From: CAVWUA01 sp963758025
Lineage (GTDB): Bacteria > Planctomycetota > Planctomycetia > Isosphaerales > Isosphaeraceae
NCBI GenBank assembly: GCA_963758025.1
Contig: CAVWUA010000020.1
Coordinates: 62,001 to 126,000 of the forward strand
DNA length: 64,000 nt
Reading direction: 5' to 3'
Of this stretch, positions 28,617 through 37,095 are shown piece after piece. Each line of letters starts with the position of its first letter. The stretch's first letter is position 1. The notes under the pieces are model-generated. The model saw nothing but the letters and a program-made list of their open reading frames with translations, ran no database searches and was not told the origin of the DNA. A program made the translations under genes and the position numbers.

Positions 28617-29822
28617 ATGCGTGAAGCGATCACCGCGTATTGCAAACGGGTTCAGGAGCTTGCCGAGCATGTCCGGGGAAATGAGCAGGCGACGAAGCAG
28701 AGCATCATCGGGCCGTTGCTAACCCTGCTGGGATATGATCTGACCGACCCACGCGAGTGCATCCCGGAATATCGGGTGGACTTCGGCCGGGATCGCTCGG
28801 TCAAGCCGATCGACTGGGCGTTCTTTCAGAATGGGAAGCCGGTCTTTTTCGTCGAGGCCAAGGAGGTCGGCAAGCGCCTCAATAACTATGACGAGCAGCT
28901 CGCGGACTACTTCGCCAAGTCGCCCGAGGTCAAGCTGGGGATTCTCACCAACGGCGTGCAGTGGCGGTTCTTCACGGACGTGGTGGACGCCAACATCATG
29001 GACCGCGAGCCGTTCGTGCGCTGGGATGTGATCAACGATGAGAACCCGCCGTTCGAGTTCCTCACCCTGCTCCAGAAAGCGCAGTACAACGCCGAGCTGA
29101 TCCGCACGTTCGCCCAGCGGAAGCGGGCGCAGAACCTCCTGGTTTCCGAGCTGACCCGCCTCCTGGAACCGGCCCCCGAGTTCATCCGCCTGGCCGTCGC
29201 CAACATCGAGACGCGGAAGCTGACCGAGTCGGTGCTGGAGACGTGGAAGCCGGTGCTGGAGAACGCCATCAACGTCTGGGCCAAGCAGCGCATGCTCGAC
29301 ACGGTGCTGGAGTACCCCTCCCGGAGCGAAGGTTCGCTGATGAGCGACCCCTCGACCGCCAACCGCATCGAGACGACCCAGGAGGAACTCGACGGGTTCG
29401 AAACCGCCCAGCGCCTGCTCGGCCCGGATCGGCCGATCGCCTGGCAGGACACCATCTCTTATTTCAAGATCCACTTACCCGAGCGCCATACGTGGGTCTT
29501 CTGCCGCCTCTACTTCAGCCGCAAACGCCCCTGCGTCTGGGTCCCCTTGCCCGAGGACGAAGTCCAAAGCCTGGCCCCCGATTTCCCGGTGTCGTGCCCC
29601 CAACTGGGCTGGTCGTGCATCACCCTGACCGAGACAACCGAACTGGAACGCCTCGGCGATGTCCTCCGCGCGGCGTGGGAGAGCCAGAAGGCCATCCGCG
29701 GCGGCTCGGCCGATCCTCGCGACGATCGATCGGAGTCGGCGGAAGACCCGCCTCAAGCCGAATCCGCCGAGGAACCGTCCCCTTCCGCGTTGCCGACCGT
29801 GGGGCCTGTCGCGAACCCATAA
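28617..29822 (+). CDS. Stand-alone type I restriction HsdR N-terminal-like nuclease
   Basis: 401 residues. The N-terminal 150 residues match the nuclease domain of type I restriction R subunits: QATKQSIIGPLLTLLGYD, EYRVDFG, DWAFFQNGKPVFFVEAKEVG (PD-(D/E)xK core, D and E-A-K) and GILTNGVQWRFFTDV. A helical middle follows, then a C-terminal domain (WQDTISYFKIHLPERHTWVF) that may be a substrate or effector module. The tail is acidic and Pro/Ser-rich. There is no helicase, HsdM or HsdS nearby, so it is not an ordinary type I system. GAGGAACG precedes the ATG. It follows the protease/two-TM pair by 192 bp on the same strand and is followed by a hairpin repeat. Confidence 0.82.
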   Translation: MREAITAYCKRVQELAEHVRGNEQATKQSIIGPLLTLLGYDLTDPRECIPEYRVDFGRDRSVKPIDWAFFQNGKPVFFVEAKEVGKRLNNYDEQLADYFAKSPEVKLGILTNGVQWRFFTDVVDANIMDREPFVRWDVINDENPPFEFLTLLQKAQYNAELIRTFAQRKRAQNLLVSELTRLLEPAPEFIRLAVANIETRKLTESVLETWKPVLENAINVWAKQRMLDTVLEYPSRSEGSLMSDPSTANRIETTQEELDGFETAQRLLGPDRPIAWQDTISYFKIHLPERHTWVFCRLYFSRKRPCVWVPLPEDEVQSLAPDFPVSCPQLGWSCITLTETTELERLGDVLRAAWESQKAIRGGSADPRDDRSESAEDPPQAESAEEPSPSALPTVGPVANP

Positions 29823-30228
29823 TCATCAAAGAAATACGATGATAAACAGAAGAGGGTGTCGGTCGAAAAGGTTCCTGACACCTTTTTTGCGCACCCTGAT
29901 CTTCTCGTCAAAGATTTTTTAACGGATTCCGAGAGCCTGGAAGAATCGAGGCCTCGCGCTCAAAATCAAGCCGTAAACTTCTATCAATTCGGCGGATATG
30001 GCGAACGTTCGGGTGGGCGGCGAATGCCTTGGCCATTTCAGGATTCCTTGGCGATGACAAAATTCCATTTTTTTCCGCTTGATATGGGACCCGACGAATC
30101 AGATAACCGAGGAGGGAAACGCGCAACGCGGGAGAAGTCGCGGACTTGTATCTTGATCTCTCGTCGTCATGCATGATTGTTCGCGATGACCGCGGGCTGT
30201 AGCGTCACAACCCTAGGAGAACAAAGGA
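29823..30228. other. 406-bp intergenic region
   Basis: Contains the hairpin repeat at 29866-29886. The rest is AT-richer than its neighbours. No gene is supported. GGAGAACAAAGG just before 30229 is the ribosome-binding site of the next gene. Confidence 0.45.
29866..29886 (+). repeat. Dispersed 21-bp hairpin repeat, copy 1
   Basis: Arms AAAAGGT and ACCTTTT around TCCTGAC. Identical to 34975-34995, 36942-36962 and 47160-47180. It lies 44 bp after the HsdR-N stop and runs into extra Ts, so it may terminate transcription. Confidence 0.8.
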
Positions 30229-30429
30229 ATGGTTAGTGCTGTCATCCGTCGATTCCGCCGATTCTCACCAGGAATTCTGGCGGCGTCCCTCCTGCTGATC
30301 CCCGCGCTTTCGGGTTGCTCGAACAAGGTTGAGGAGGGGACGCTTCAGGAGGAGCAAGCGCCAGAAATCACCGACGCCAACAACGCGATGATGGACTACG
30401 CGAAGACGCAGGGCAAGACGAAGGATTAA
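30229..30429 (+). CDS. Small lipoprotein upstream of a DUF1559 gene
   Basis: 66 residues. Basic start, hydrophobic LAASLLLIPALSGC with a lipobox cysteine, then a short acidic mature part (EEGTLQEEQAPEITDANNAM). A strong ribosome-binding site (GGAGAACAAAGG) precedes the ATG. Small lipoproteins paired with DUF1559 genes are common in planctomycetes, and the same pairing recurs at 35016-36445. Function unknown. Confidence 0.7.
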   Translation: MVSAVIRRFRRFSPGILAASLLLIPALSGCSNKVEEGTLQEEQAPEITDANNAMMDYAKTQGKTKD

Positions 30430-30554
30430 CGCCCTCCGTCGGTTGGTCGTCCGTCCGTTTCGCCGACGGACCGGGGGCGATCGTGTCCCCCTTCCGTCGG
30501 CGTCCAATCTCGATCGTTCTCGTTGCATCCCGTCATCTTTCCGGGGGTCATTTC

Positions 30555-31625
30555 ATGCGAACGTCACTTGCCAGATCAAACCGTGATCGAGGTTTCACCT
30601 TGATCGAGCTGCTGGTCGTGATCGCGATCATCGGCGTCCTGATCGCCCTGCTGCTGCCCGCCGTCCAGGCCGCGCGCGAGGCCGCCCGGCGCAGCCAGTG
30701 CACCAACAACCTGAAGCAGATCGGGCTCGGGCTGCACAACTACCACTCGGCCGTCGGCTCCTTCCCGATGGGTAGCTCGTTGAACGAGATCAACGGCTCG
30801 GGTTACAAGGAGGGCTGGTCAAGCTGGAGCTCCCACGGCATGCTCCTGCCGTACATCGAGCAGCAGCCCTTGTACAACGCGGCGAACTTTTACTACGCCC
30901 CGGAATGGGCGACCAACATCTGCTATTTCATCAACTCGACGGTCTCCAACAGCGTGTTGAACGTGTTCCTCTGCCCCTCCGACGGAAACTCGGGGCGGCC
31001 GGGGCCGTGGATCAACAACTACGTGGCCAGCCAGGGGACGAGCACGTACGAAATCCATTACTGGTACGGCCAGTCGGAAGTCAGCGGTCTGTTCGCCTAC
31101 TACACGAGGGCCTACAGCATCGCCTCGGTGACGGATGGCACCTCGAACACGATCGCCTTCTCGGAGATCCTGGTGAACCCGCCGCAAGCGCGCGGCCGCG
31201 GTCGGGCGACGGGCAACGCCAGCGGCTTGCAGACCGTCAACCGCTTCGACATTCAGGAGGTGGCCAACACGCTCGCGGCGTATAAAGCCGACCTGGCGAT
31301 CTGCTCGGCCCAGTTCCAGGCCGCGCCCGGGAACGGCCCCGGCTCGCGCTGGTCCACCGGAGCGATGGGCTACACGATGTTCAACACCATCGTTCCCCCC
31401 AACGGCGCGGGCGGGCAGGTCAAGTGGAGCGCCTGCCGCAACGGGTGCTGCTCCCAGGCCCAGCACGCGAACTACGTCAACGCGATGAGCAACCACTCCG
31501 GCGGCGTCAACGTGCTGATGGGCGACGGCAGCGTCCGTTTCGTCAAGGATTCGATCCAGCCGTACATCTGGTGGGGCCTCGGCACCAAGGCCGGCGGAGA
31601 GGCGATCTCCGCCGATCAGTATTGA
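30555..31625 (+). CDS. DUF1559 prepilin-like protein, copy 1
   Basis: 356 residues from the ATG at 30555. Type IV prepilin-like leader RGFTLIELLVVIAIIGVLIA (cleavage expected after Gly, before Phe) followed by LLPAVQAAREAARRSQCTNN and LKQIGLGLHNYHSAVGSFP. The middle contains LPYIEQQPLYNA, CPSDGN and VTDGTSNTIAFSEI. The end has NHSGGVNVLMGDGSVRFVKD and PYIWWGLGTKAGGEAI, the typical H-x9-DG-type tail. Surface-exposed pseudopilin-like structural proteins are very abundant in this phylum; individual roles are unknown. Confidence 0.92.
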   Translation: MRTSLARSNRDRGFTLIELLVVIAIIGVLIALLLPAVQAAREAARRSQCTNNLKQIGLGLHNYHSAVGSFPMGSSLNEINGSGYKEGWSSWSSHGMLLPYIEQQPLYNAANFYYAPEWATNICYFINSTVSNSVLNVFLCPSDGNSGRPGPWINNYVASQGTSTYEIHYWYGQSEVSGLFAYYTRAYSIASVTDGTSNTIAFSEILVNPPQARGRGRATGNASGLQTVNRFDIQEVANTLAAYKADLAICSAQFQAAPGNGPGSRWSTGAMGYTMFNTIVPPNGAGGQVKWSACRNGCCSQAQHANYVNAMSNHSGGVNVLMGDGSVRFVKDSIQPYIWWGLGTKAGGEAISADQY

Positions 31626-31864
31626 TTCCGACCCGACCGACCGTTGGGTGAACGACCCGCCCGCGGATCGGCCGCGGGCGGCGGGACATGACCGGCGGCG
31701 CGGGGCCAGACGCTCTCTTCGGCCTCGCGCCGCCGTTTTGCTGAGGGCGGGAAGAAGACGACATCGCTAGCCCCCCAACCCGGCCCGAGAGCCAGGCTCC
31801 GCGCGCATCCCCTCCCGCCGGCATCGCGTGGACCGCCCCCGACTCCCCCGAGGGATCATCATCC

Positions 31865-32713
31865 ATGTCATCCGAACATCCAATCACACCCACGCCTCCC
31901 CCTCCGGACACCGACCAACCGGTGGCGCCCCCTCCGGACCGGGACCTGTCCGGTCCTCCCCCTGTCGCGGAGGTCCGTTCCGGGCGGATCTGGGCCTTTG
32001 CCCTGGGGGCGGGGGTGCTGGCCGGGCTCCTCTCCGCCGGGGTGGGAGAGGGGATTTATGACCTCTTTCAGCCTGGACTGGTCGAGCAGGAGGTCATGGG
32101 GGAGAAGAACATGGTCGCCCCGCCTCATGAGATCGCCGCGGCGACCCGAAAGAACGCCGCCTTGACGTTTGGCCTGATGGCGGCCCTGCTCGGGCTGGCG
32201 TCCGGCGTGGCGGGGGGCCTGGCCGGCCGCGATGGCCGCTCGGGGGTCCGTGCGGGCCTCGTCGGTCTGGCCGCCGGGGCGATCGCGACGGCCCTCGCCG
32301 CCTGGCTGATCGTCCCTGTGTACGAGGGCTATGCCTTCCGGGTGCAGTCGAACGCGGGGGACGAGAGCCTGCTCTTGCCCTTGCTCGTCCATGCGGGCAT
32401 CTGGGCGGCCGCCGGCGCCGCGGGCGGGCTGGCGTTCGGTCTGGGACTGGGGGATCGCCGCCTGGCCCTGTTCACCCTGATCGGCGGCCTCGTCGGCGCC
32501 GCGATCGGCGCGGCGATTTACGAGATCCTCGGCGGCATCCTCTTCCCGATGGACAAGACCCCGCAGCCCTTCGCCACGTCATGGATGCCCCGCACCCTGG
32601 CCCCGCTGCTGTCCTGCCTCCTCGCCGCCGCCGGCGCGGCCTTCGCCGCCCAGGACGCCCTCCGTGCCCGACGAAAGGAGGAAATTAAGGTGCCAGGAGC
32701 CGATTCGCCTTGA
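31865..32713 (+). CDS. Polytopic membrane protein of unknown function
   Basis: 282 residues. Pro-rich cytoplasmic start (ITPTPPPPDTDQPVAPPPD), then about six Gly/Ala-rich transmembrane helices (WAFALGAGVLAGLLSAGVGE, GLMAALLGLASGVAGGLAGR, VGLAAGAIATALAAWLIVPV, HAGIWAAAGAAGGLAFGLGL, LFTLIGGLVGAAIGAAIYEI, LAPLLSCLLAAAGAAFAAQD). The last codons (KVPGADSP) and the stop lie inside a 45-bp inverted repeat, so the natural C-terminus may have been replaced by a repeat insertion. Not recognised. Confidence 0.65.
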   Translation: MSSEHPITPTPPPPDTDQPVAPPPDRDLSGPPPVAEVRSGRIWAFALGAGVLAGLLSAGVGEGIYDLFQPGLVEQEVMGEKNMVAPPHEIAAATRKNAALTFGLMAALLGLASGVAGGLAGRDGRSGVRAGLVGLAAGAIATALAAWLIVPVYEGYAFRVQSNAGDESLLLPLLVHAGIWAAAGAAGGLAFGLGLGDRRLALFTLIGGLVGAAIGAAIYEILGGILFPMDKTPQPFATSWMPRTLAPLLSCLLAAAGAAFAAQDALRARRKEEIKVPGADSP

Positions 32714-32731
32714 ATCGGCTCCTGACACCTT
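32687..32731. repeat. 45-bp inverted repeat related to the dispersed hairpin repeat
   Basis: 20-nt arms (32687-32706 and 32712-32731) with one mismatch and a 5-nt loop. The outer part ends in CTGACACCTT, shared with the 21-bp repeat; the inner part adds GGAGCCGATTC. It overlaps the 3' end of the preceding gene. Confidence 0.8.
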
Positions 32732-32776
32732 ATTCCAGCGCAACGGTTGTGGGGCAGTCGATCGCTCCTCAACACG

Positions 32777-33784
32777 TCAGTACGATCCTTCCTGGATCAC
32801 TTCACTTCCATTCATGGTTCCTATGGCCCGCCAAATGGTCCATTCAACCGTGTCCGTCTGAAAGGCGGCATGGCCATCGACGAAGAGAACCATCGCGCCG
32901 CCGGGATGCTGGCTCCCGGCCGTGTAGGCGCTTTGCGCGACCAAAGTTCCGTTCGTACAGGTATGGTCGTTTGGCGGCAGGGTGTGGTTGTAGGCTGATA
33001 GCCCAAGACTTCCCGCTATCCAGCTCGTTCCCTTGGGAGGGCCATTGAGTTGTGCCTTCGTCGCATCCAAGTTGTGGCAAAGTCGTGCAAACTGGTCGAA
33101 CTGGCTTTCCTTTCTCAAGATGATCGGTGTCCTGAACGTGCTCCGCTTGGCATCGCGGACTCCCGGAGCTGACCCGAGGCTCCATTCCGAAAGTGCGACG
33201 GTCTGGCTCGTTCCATCAGTGATCTGTTGGAGGCTGTTGACCGTTTGCGATCGAGACCATGCGAAGGGGCCGTTATTCTTGGCCCCGCGTTCGTCGAAGC
33301 CGACTCCTTCATTACTCGCGTAGCTTGTCACCCCGCCGAACTTAGGCGGGGGAGCATCCGAAGGACAAAGTAGACTTTCGGGTTGGATTAGAGAAATCGT
33401 ATAATTTTCGAGATAAGCGTCTGAAGCGTGTATGGAAAAATTAATCGCGCCGTAGAGGGGCTGCTGGTCCATGTAGGGCAGGAGCATGGCATACGGGGAA
33501 TAGCCTTTCTCCCCGCGCGGCAGTACGCCCATAACCGAGATATAGTTATGGATCGCCAAGCCCAACTGCTTCAGGTTGTTAGTACATCGAGAGCGGCGGG
33601 CGGCCTCCCGGGCGGCCTGCACGGCGGGCAGAAGGAGTGCGATCAGGATTCCGAGGGTCGCAATGACCACCAGCACTTCAACGAGAGTAAAACCTCGCCT
33701 ATTGAGGGGCCGTTTGCCGGGACCCTCGCCATTCTGACCACGAATCCACCCTGACCCGAGTTGCGAGGCGATTTGATCTCTCAC
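32777..33784 (-). CDS. DUF1559 prepilin-like protein, copy 2
   Basis: 335 residues from the GTG at 33784, chosen because AGGAGG lies 8 nt upstream. Leader NRRGFTLVEVLVVIATLGIL then ALLLPAVQAAREAARRSRCT and NLKQLGLAIHNYISVMGVLP. Also seen: LPYMDQQPLYGAI, LLCPSDAPPPKFGGV, ITDGTSQTVALSEW and the C-terminal HPGGAMVLFVDGHAAFQTDT with TIWRAIGTMNGSEV. It is the most diverged of the three copies in the window and has lower GC than its neighbours. It stands alone on the minus strand with no paired lipoprotein. Confidence 0.88.
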   Translation of the reverse strand: MRDQIASQLGSGWIRGQNGEGPGKRPLNRRGFTLVEVLVVIATLGILIALLLPAVQAAREAARRSRCTNNLKQLGLAIHNYISVMGVLPRGEKGYSPYAMLLPYMDQQPLYGAINFSIHASDAYLENYTISLIQPESLLCPSDAPPPKFGGVTSYASNEGVGFDERGAKNNGPFAWSRSQTVNSLQQITDGTSQTVALSEWSLGSAPGVRDAKRSTFRTPIILRKESQFDQFARLCHNLDATKAQLNGPPKGTSWIAGSLGLSAYNHTLPPNDHTCTNGTLVAQSAYTAGSQHPGGAMVLFVDGHAAFQTDTVEWTIWRAIGTMNGSEVIQEGSY

Positions 33785-34156
33785 TGCGGGAGCCTCCTGA
33801 GTTGCACCGTCGGGTGAATCCCCACTGTGCGTCCGTGAAGACGCACAGTACCCCACTCCATCGAGGACCGCGAGCATAACGACTCATCAAGTTGATAGTA
33901 AACAAAAATATTAAGTAGTGCGGTCGGGTGGCACGCCCAGCATGGGCGTGGTTGGCCTCGACTGGGGCCTCCCGACACCTTATTCCGGCGCGGGGAAACC
34001 GGCAGGGGTCGGACGGCCCGATGGTGGGACGGCGTGAGGACTTGCGACGGTCCGGGAGACGAGAATCCGGCCGTTCGCGTCATGGAAAAGGGAGGAGGGG
34101 CGTCCGGCGCCCGCGGTGTGGCGCCGGGAATCTCGCCTCTCGTCCTCACGAGAGTT
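33785..34156. other. 372-bp divergent intergenic region
   Basis: Divergent from the DUF1559 copy 2 gene. Contains a diverged repeat fragment at 33968-33986 and an AT-rich patch at 33890-33920. A GTG- or ATG-started extension of the next gene is possible, but its residues look unstructured. Confidence 0.4.
33968..33986 (+). repeat. Diverged half of the dispersed hairpin repeat
   Basis: CCTCCCGACACCTTATTCC. The right half, ACACCTTATTCC plus GGCGC, matches the outside edge of the 32687-32731 repeat (ACACCTTATTCCAGCGC). Confidence 0.5.
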
Positions 34157-34909
34157 ATGTTGATGTTCCCCCAAGAGTATTTCCCCACGGGGATGGGCTC
34201 GATCGTCCTGGATGGCGACCTGCTGAGCTACCGCAAGACGGATGGCACGAAGTACACAATCGGGACCACGTTCCACCCGGCGAACCTCCCCGGCTTGCAG
34301 TTGTGGCTCCGGGCCGACGCCATCACCGACCTCCTCGATGGCGGGGCGGTGACCTCCTGGCCCGACTCCAGCGGCAACGGGCGGCACGCGTCCCAGTCCT
34401 CGGCAAGTTTCCGGCCGAGCTTCCGGGCCATCGCCCGGAACGGTCGTCCGGCCGTTCTCTTCAACGGGACGAGTCAATTTCTGGACGGTCCCTCCGCGAA
34501 CTGGCGGAGCGTCTTCGCCGTCGCCCGTTGCGGCACCACGCCGAGCGATCACATGAGCCTGTGGGGGTGTTCCACCTCGGGCGTGGATCTCAGCATCCGG
34601 CGCTTCGGTTCGGGACCGTCGTACAGTCACAACAACGCGAACGACATGGCCCTCGCCAGCGGCTATCGGATCGACGGCGTCGTCACCAACCAGGTGCCCA
34701 ACGGGGTCTGGCACGTCGTCTCGTGCCTGTCTCCCGTGCCGCGAACCTTCCCTTACCGTGTTGGCGGAACGGGGTTATTCTCCACCGCCCGGCTCTGGAC
34801 GGGCGAGATCGCCGAGATTCTCATTTATGACGCGGCCCTGACCCCTTCGAATTTCCAGAAGGTGGAACAGTACCTCGCCAACAAATACGCGCTTCCCGAC
34901 GCCCGGTAG
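34157..34909 (+). CDS. LamG/concanavalin-like beta-sandwich protein
   Basis: About 250 residues from the ATG at 34157 (ACGAGAG upstream). After a short N-terminal strand it has LPGLQLWLRADAITDLLDGG, VTSWPDSSGNGRHASQSSAS, NGRPAVLFNGTSQFLDGPSA and the C-terminal TGEIAEILIYDAALTPSNFQ with VEQYLANKYAL. This is the usual layout of LamG-type modules in planctomycete and verrucomicrobial surface or phage-tail-like proteins. No signal peptide is seen with this start, so it may be cytoplasmic, phage-related or missing its N-terminus. It ends at a strong hairpin terminator. Confidence 0.7.
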   Translation: MLMFPQEYFPTGMGSIVLDGDLLSYRKTDGTKYTIGTTFHPANLPGLQLWLRADAITDLLDGGAVTSWPDSSGNGRHASQSSASFRPSFRAIARNGRPAVLFNGTSQFLDGPSANWRSVFAVARCGTTPSDHMSLWGCSTSGVDLSIRRFGSGPSYSHNNANDMALASGYRIDGVVTNQVPNGVWHVVSCLSPVPRTFPYRVGGTGLFSTARLWTGEIAEILIYDAALTPSNFQKVEQYLANKYALPDAR

Positions 34910-34930
34910 GGACGGCGGGCCGGTCGATCC

Positions 34931-34959
34931 GGCTGTGGCCTCCCCCCGAGGCCACAGCC
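34931..34959 (+). terminator. Hairpin terminator after the LamG-like gene
   Basis: GGCTGTGGCCTC, loop CCCCC, GAGGCCACAGCC: perfect 12-bp stem starting 22 bp after the stop. A hairpin repeat copy follows 16 bp later. Confidence 0.7.
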
Positions 34960-34974
34960 GACAGATCTTCGGTA

Positions 34975-34995
34975 AAAAGGTTCCTGACACCTTTT
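34975..34995 (+). repeat. Dispersed 21-bp hairpin repeat, copy 2
   Basis: Identical to the copies at 29866, 36942 and 47160. It lies 66 bp after the LamG-like stop, just past the terminator, with extra Ts at its 3' end. Confidence 0.8.
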
Positions 34996-35015
34996 TTGGC
35001 TTCGCGCCTTTTTGC

Positions 35016-35243
35016 TTATTCCGTCCCGGCGTCGCCGAGTTCTTCCATGTGCTCGGACTCATTGGTGACGTCGATTCCGGCCAGCGGGGAGTCGGGATCG
35101 GCGTTGTAGACGGGGGCGACGTCCAGATCGGCGATGTCCTGCTCCTGCTCTCCGGAAGCGCCGCCGCAACCGGCATGGGTGAGGGTCAGGGCCGCGATCA
35201 TCACGCCACCGAGCGAGAGCCGCACCAGATATCGGATGCTCAC
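35016..35243 (-). CDS. Small lipoprotein downstream of DUF1559 copy 3
   Basis: 75 residues. Signal peptide SLGGVMIAALTLTHAGC with a lipobox cysteine; the mature part is very acidic (EQEQDIADLDVAPVYNADPD, EHMEELGD). GGAGAT lies about 8 nt before the ATG. It is on the same strand as, and downstream of, the DUF1559 gene, but a hairpin separates the two, so its expression may be reduced or independent. Confidence 0.7.
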   Translation of the reverse strand: MSIRYLVRLSLGGVMIAALTLTHAGCGGASGEQEQDIADLDVAPVYNADPDSPLAGIDVTNESEHMEELGDAGTE

Positions 35244-35307
35244 GGTAGGAGATCTCCTCGTGCTCGATAAATAAAAGGAATGAGACGGTGGGCAGGTTGG
35301 TCGGGAT

Positions 35308-35349
35308 CAAGGCACCGGATCGGGCAAGGAAAGCCGATCCGGTGCCTTG
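35308..35349 (-). terminator. Hairpin between DUF1559 copy 3 and the lipoprotein gene
   Basis: CAAGGCACCGGATCGG pairs with CCGATCCGGTGCCTTG across an 8-10-nt loop. The words TGAGAC and GTCTCA further out could extend the stem. On the minus strand it follows the DUF1559 stop by about 30 bp. Confidence 0.65.
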
Positions 35350-35377
35350 TCTCATTCGGGAACCCGCGGGAACGGGA

Positions 35378-36445
35378 TCAATACTTGTTCTGGCCGATGG
35401 CCTCGCCGCCGGCGCGGGAGCCCAGGGCCCACCAGGTGTAGGGGGCGACGCTCGTCTTGATGAAGTGGACGCTGCCGTCGGCCATCAGGACGTTGCCGCC
35501 GCCGGAGTGGCGGCTGCGGACCGAGTGCAGGCCGTCGCTGGCGGCGTAGTACATGCAGTCGGCGTGCTGCGAGTTGGGCGGCAGCAGGGTGTTCATGCAG
35601 GCACCGTGGTGCATGCGGGGGGTGGCCCAGTAGAGCCTCGCGTCGTTCGTCTCGTTCTTCCGGGCCTTCCGCGCGGCGTCGCAGCTCTGGATGTACTTCT
35701 GGAGGTTCGCGGCGGCACCCGGCATGACCTGGTTCGCGCCACTGCCCCGGCCGCCGGTCGGCCACGCCAGGTTATTGTATTCTTCCGCGCCGTTCTGGGT
35801 GGCGCTGTTGCCGTCGCCGATGAGCATCTCGCCGAAGGCGATCGTGTTGCTCGTGCCGTCGAGGATATCACGGATTCGCATGGAACCGGGGGCCGCGAAG
35901 ACGCCGACACCGAACTTGGGGGAGTCGCCCCAGCGGAACATCGGGCCGACGCTGGCGCCGTAGTTGGTGCCATACGGGTAGCGCGAGCTGCCGGTGTCCG
36001 ACGGGCAGAGATAGGCGTTGACCGCGGTCTTGAGCACGGTGCTGTTCTGGGCCTGGTCCTTGCCGGCGCAGCCGATCAGGCACGACGCGTTGAAGTTGTA
36101 GGCGTTCATGAGCGGCTGCTGCTCCATGTAGCCCAGGATGAAGACCAGGGTACCGGGGCCGTGCCAGGTCGATTTGCTGTTCGGGTTCGTGGCGGCGACC
36201 CCGTAGCCGGCCAGCATCGGGAACGAGCCCATGGACGAGTGGTAGTTGTGCAGGGCCAGGCCGATCTGCTTCAGGTTGTTCGTGCACTGCGAGCGCCGGG
36301 CCGCCTCGCGTGCCGCCTGCACGGCGGGCAAGAGCAAAGCAATGAGAACGCCGATGATGGCGATGACGACCAGCAACTCGATCAGTGTGAACCCGGACCG
36401 TGGCGAGATGAACCGATGACGAGAGATGGGATGGTCATCTTGCAT
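35378..36445 (-). CDS. DUF1559 prepilin-like protein, copy 3
   Basis: 355 residues. The ATG at 36445 has AAAGGAG 6 nt upstream. Leader SPRSGFTLIELLVVIAIIGV, then LIALLLPAVQAAREAARRSQ and QIGLALHNYHSSMGSFPMLA. Also seen: LGYMEQQPLMNAYNF, CPSDTGSSRYPYGTN, ILDGTSNTIAFGEM, HSGGGNVLMADGSVHFIKTS and the tail PYTWWALGSRAGGEAIGQNK. Closest in the window to copy 1. The final residues NKY and the shared leader suggest both derive from one family expansion. Confidence 0.92.
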   Translation of the reverse strand: MQDDHPISRHRFISPRSGFTLIELLVVIAIIGVLIALLLPAVQAAREAARRSQCTNNLKQIGLALHNYHSSMGSFPMLAGYGVAATNPNSKSTWHGPGTLVFILGYMEQQPLMNAYNFNASCLIGCAGKDQAQNSTVLKTAVNAYLCPSDTGSSRYPYGTNYGASVGPMFRWGDSPKFGVGVFAAPGSMRIRDILDGTSNTIAFGEMLIGDGNSATQNGAEEYNNLAWPTGGRGSGANQVMPGAAANLQKYIQSCDAARKARKNETNDARLYWATPRMHHGACMNTLLPPNSQHADCMYYAASDGLHSVRSRHSGGGNVLMADGSVHFIKTSVAPYTWWALGSRAGGEAIGQNKY

Positions 36446-36647
36446 GACAGACTCCTTTGGAAGATGGGAACCGAACGAGACTTGCCAGCCATCCCAGCCT
36501 GGTTTCGCACGCGCGGAACCTTGACCTAGCGCAAGGTCAACGAGACAATCGATTTGTGCGCATAATCGGAAAGAAGGGCTTGCTCGACGGCGCAGGATGG
36601 CCGACCCGTTCCGAAGATCCAATACGACAAAAATCAGGGGGGTGAAA

Positions 36648-36668
36648 AAAATATCGGGACGATATTTT
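36648..36668. promoter_or_regulatory. Palindrome AAAATATCG-GGA-CGATATTTT
   Basis: Perfect 9-bp arms with a 3-bp centre, 203 bp upstream of DUF1559 copy 3 and 428 bp upstream of the kinase. The symmetry and AT-rich composition suit a dimeric regulator site. Confidence 0.4.
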
Positions 36669-36941
36669 GATTTTTGACGCTCTCTAAAGATCTTCCGAAT
36701 CGGATAATTGCCATTTATGGGTTCGGCATCGCGAGGCGTCAAGAAAAAAGTCGTCGGAATACCCGGCTCGCCGACGTAAGTTCGGTGTATGCAACAGGTT
36801 AAATGGCCATTTTTTTTCGCCGACACCCGGGCTGGAGGCGGTTGGGTGCCTGCGCCTTGTTGCGTTTATGTGTGGTAATGTGGTTGGATGGAATCAACAT
36901 CTGGCACCTTTCTTGAGATGTCAGGTGTTGATTTTCCATTA

Positions 36942-36962
36942 AAAAGGTTCCTGACACCTTTT
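36942..36962 (+). repeat. Dispersed 21-bp hairpin repeat, copy 3
   Basis: Identical to the copies at 29866, 34975 and 47160. This copy is in a promoter-type intergenic region, not right after a stop codon. Confidence 0.8.
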
Positions 36963-37095
36963 CAATCAAGAGCACGCATCCCCGCGTGCTTCAAAAAGTA
37001 AAGAAAAACCGCCCCCGCGCAAAGATGATCGTTGCTCGGCGCAGCGCGTGGGAATAATGGGGTGTTCCTCGAGGTGGTATTTGTGAGGAAACCTT

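Larger units (their letters stand above)
36446..37095. other. 650-bp divergent intergenic region
   Basis: Noticeably AT-richer than the genome around it. It holds an inverted repeat at 36648-36668, a hairpin repeat copy at 36942-36962 and GAGGAAACC as ribosome-binding site for the kinase. No gene is supported. Confidence 0.5.
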
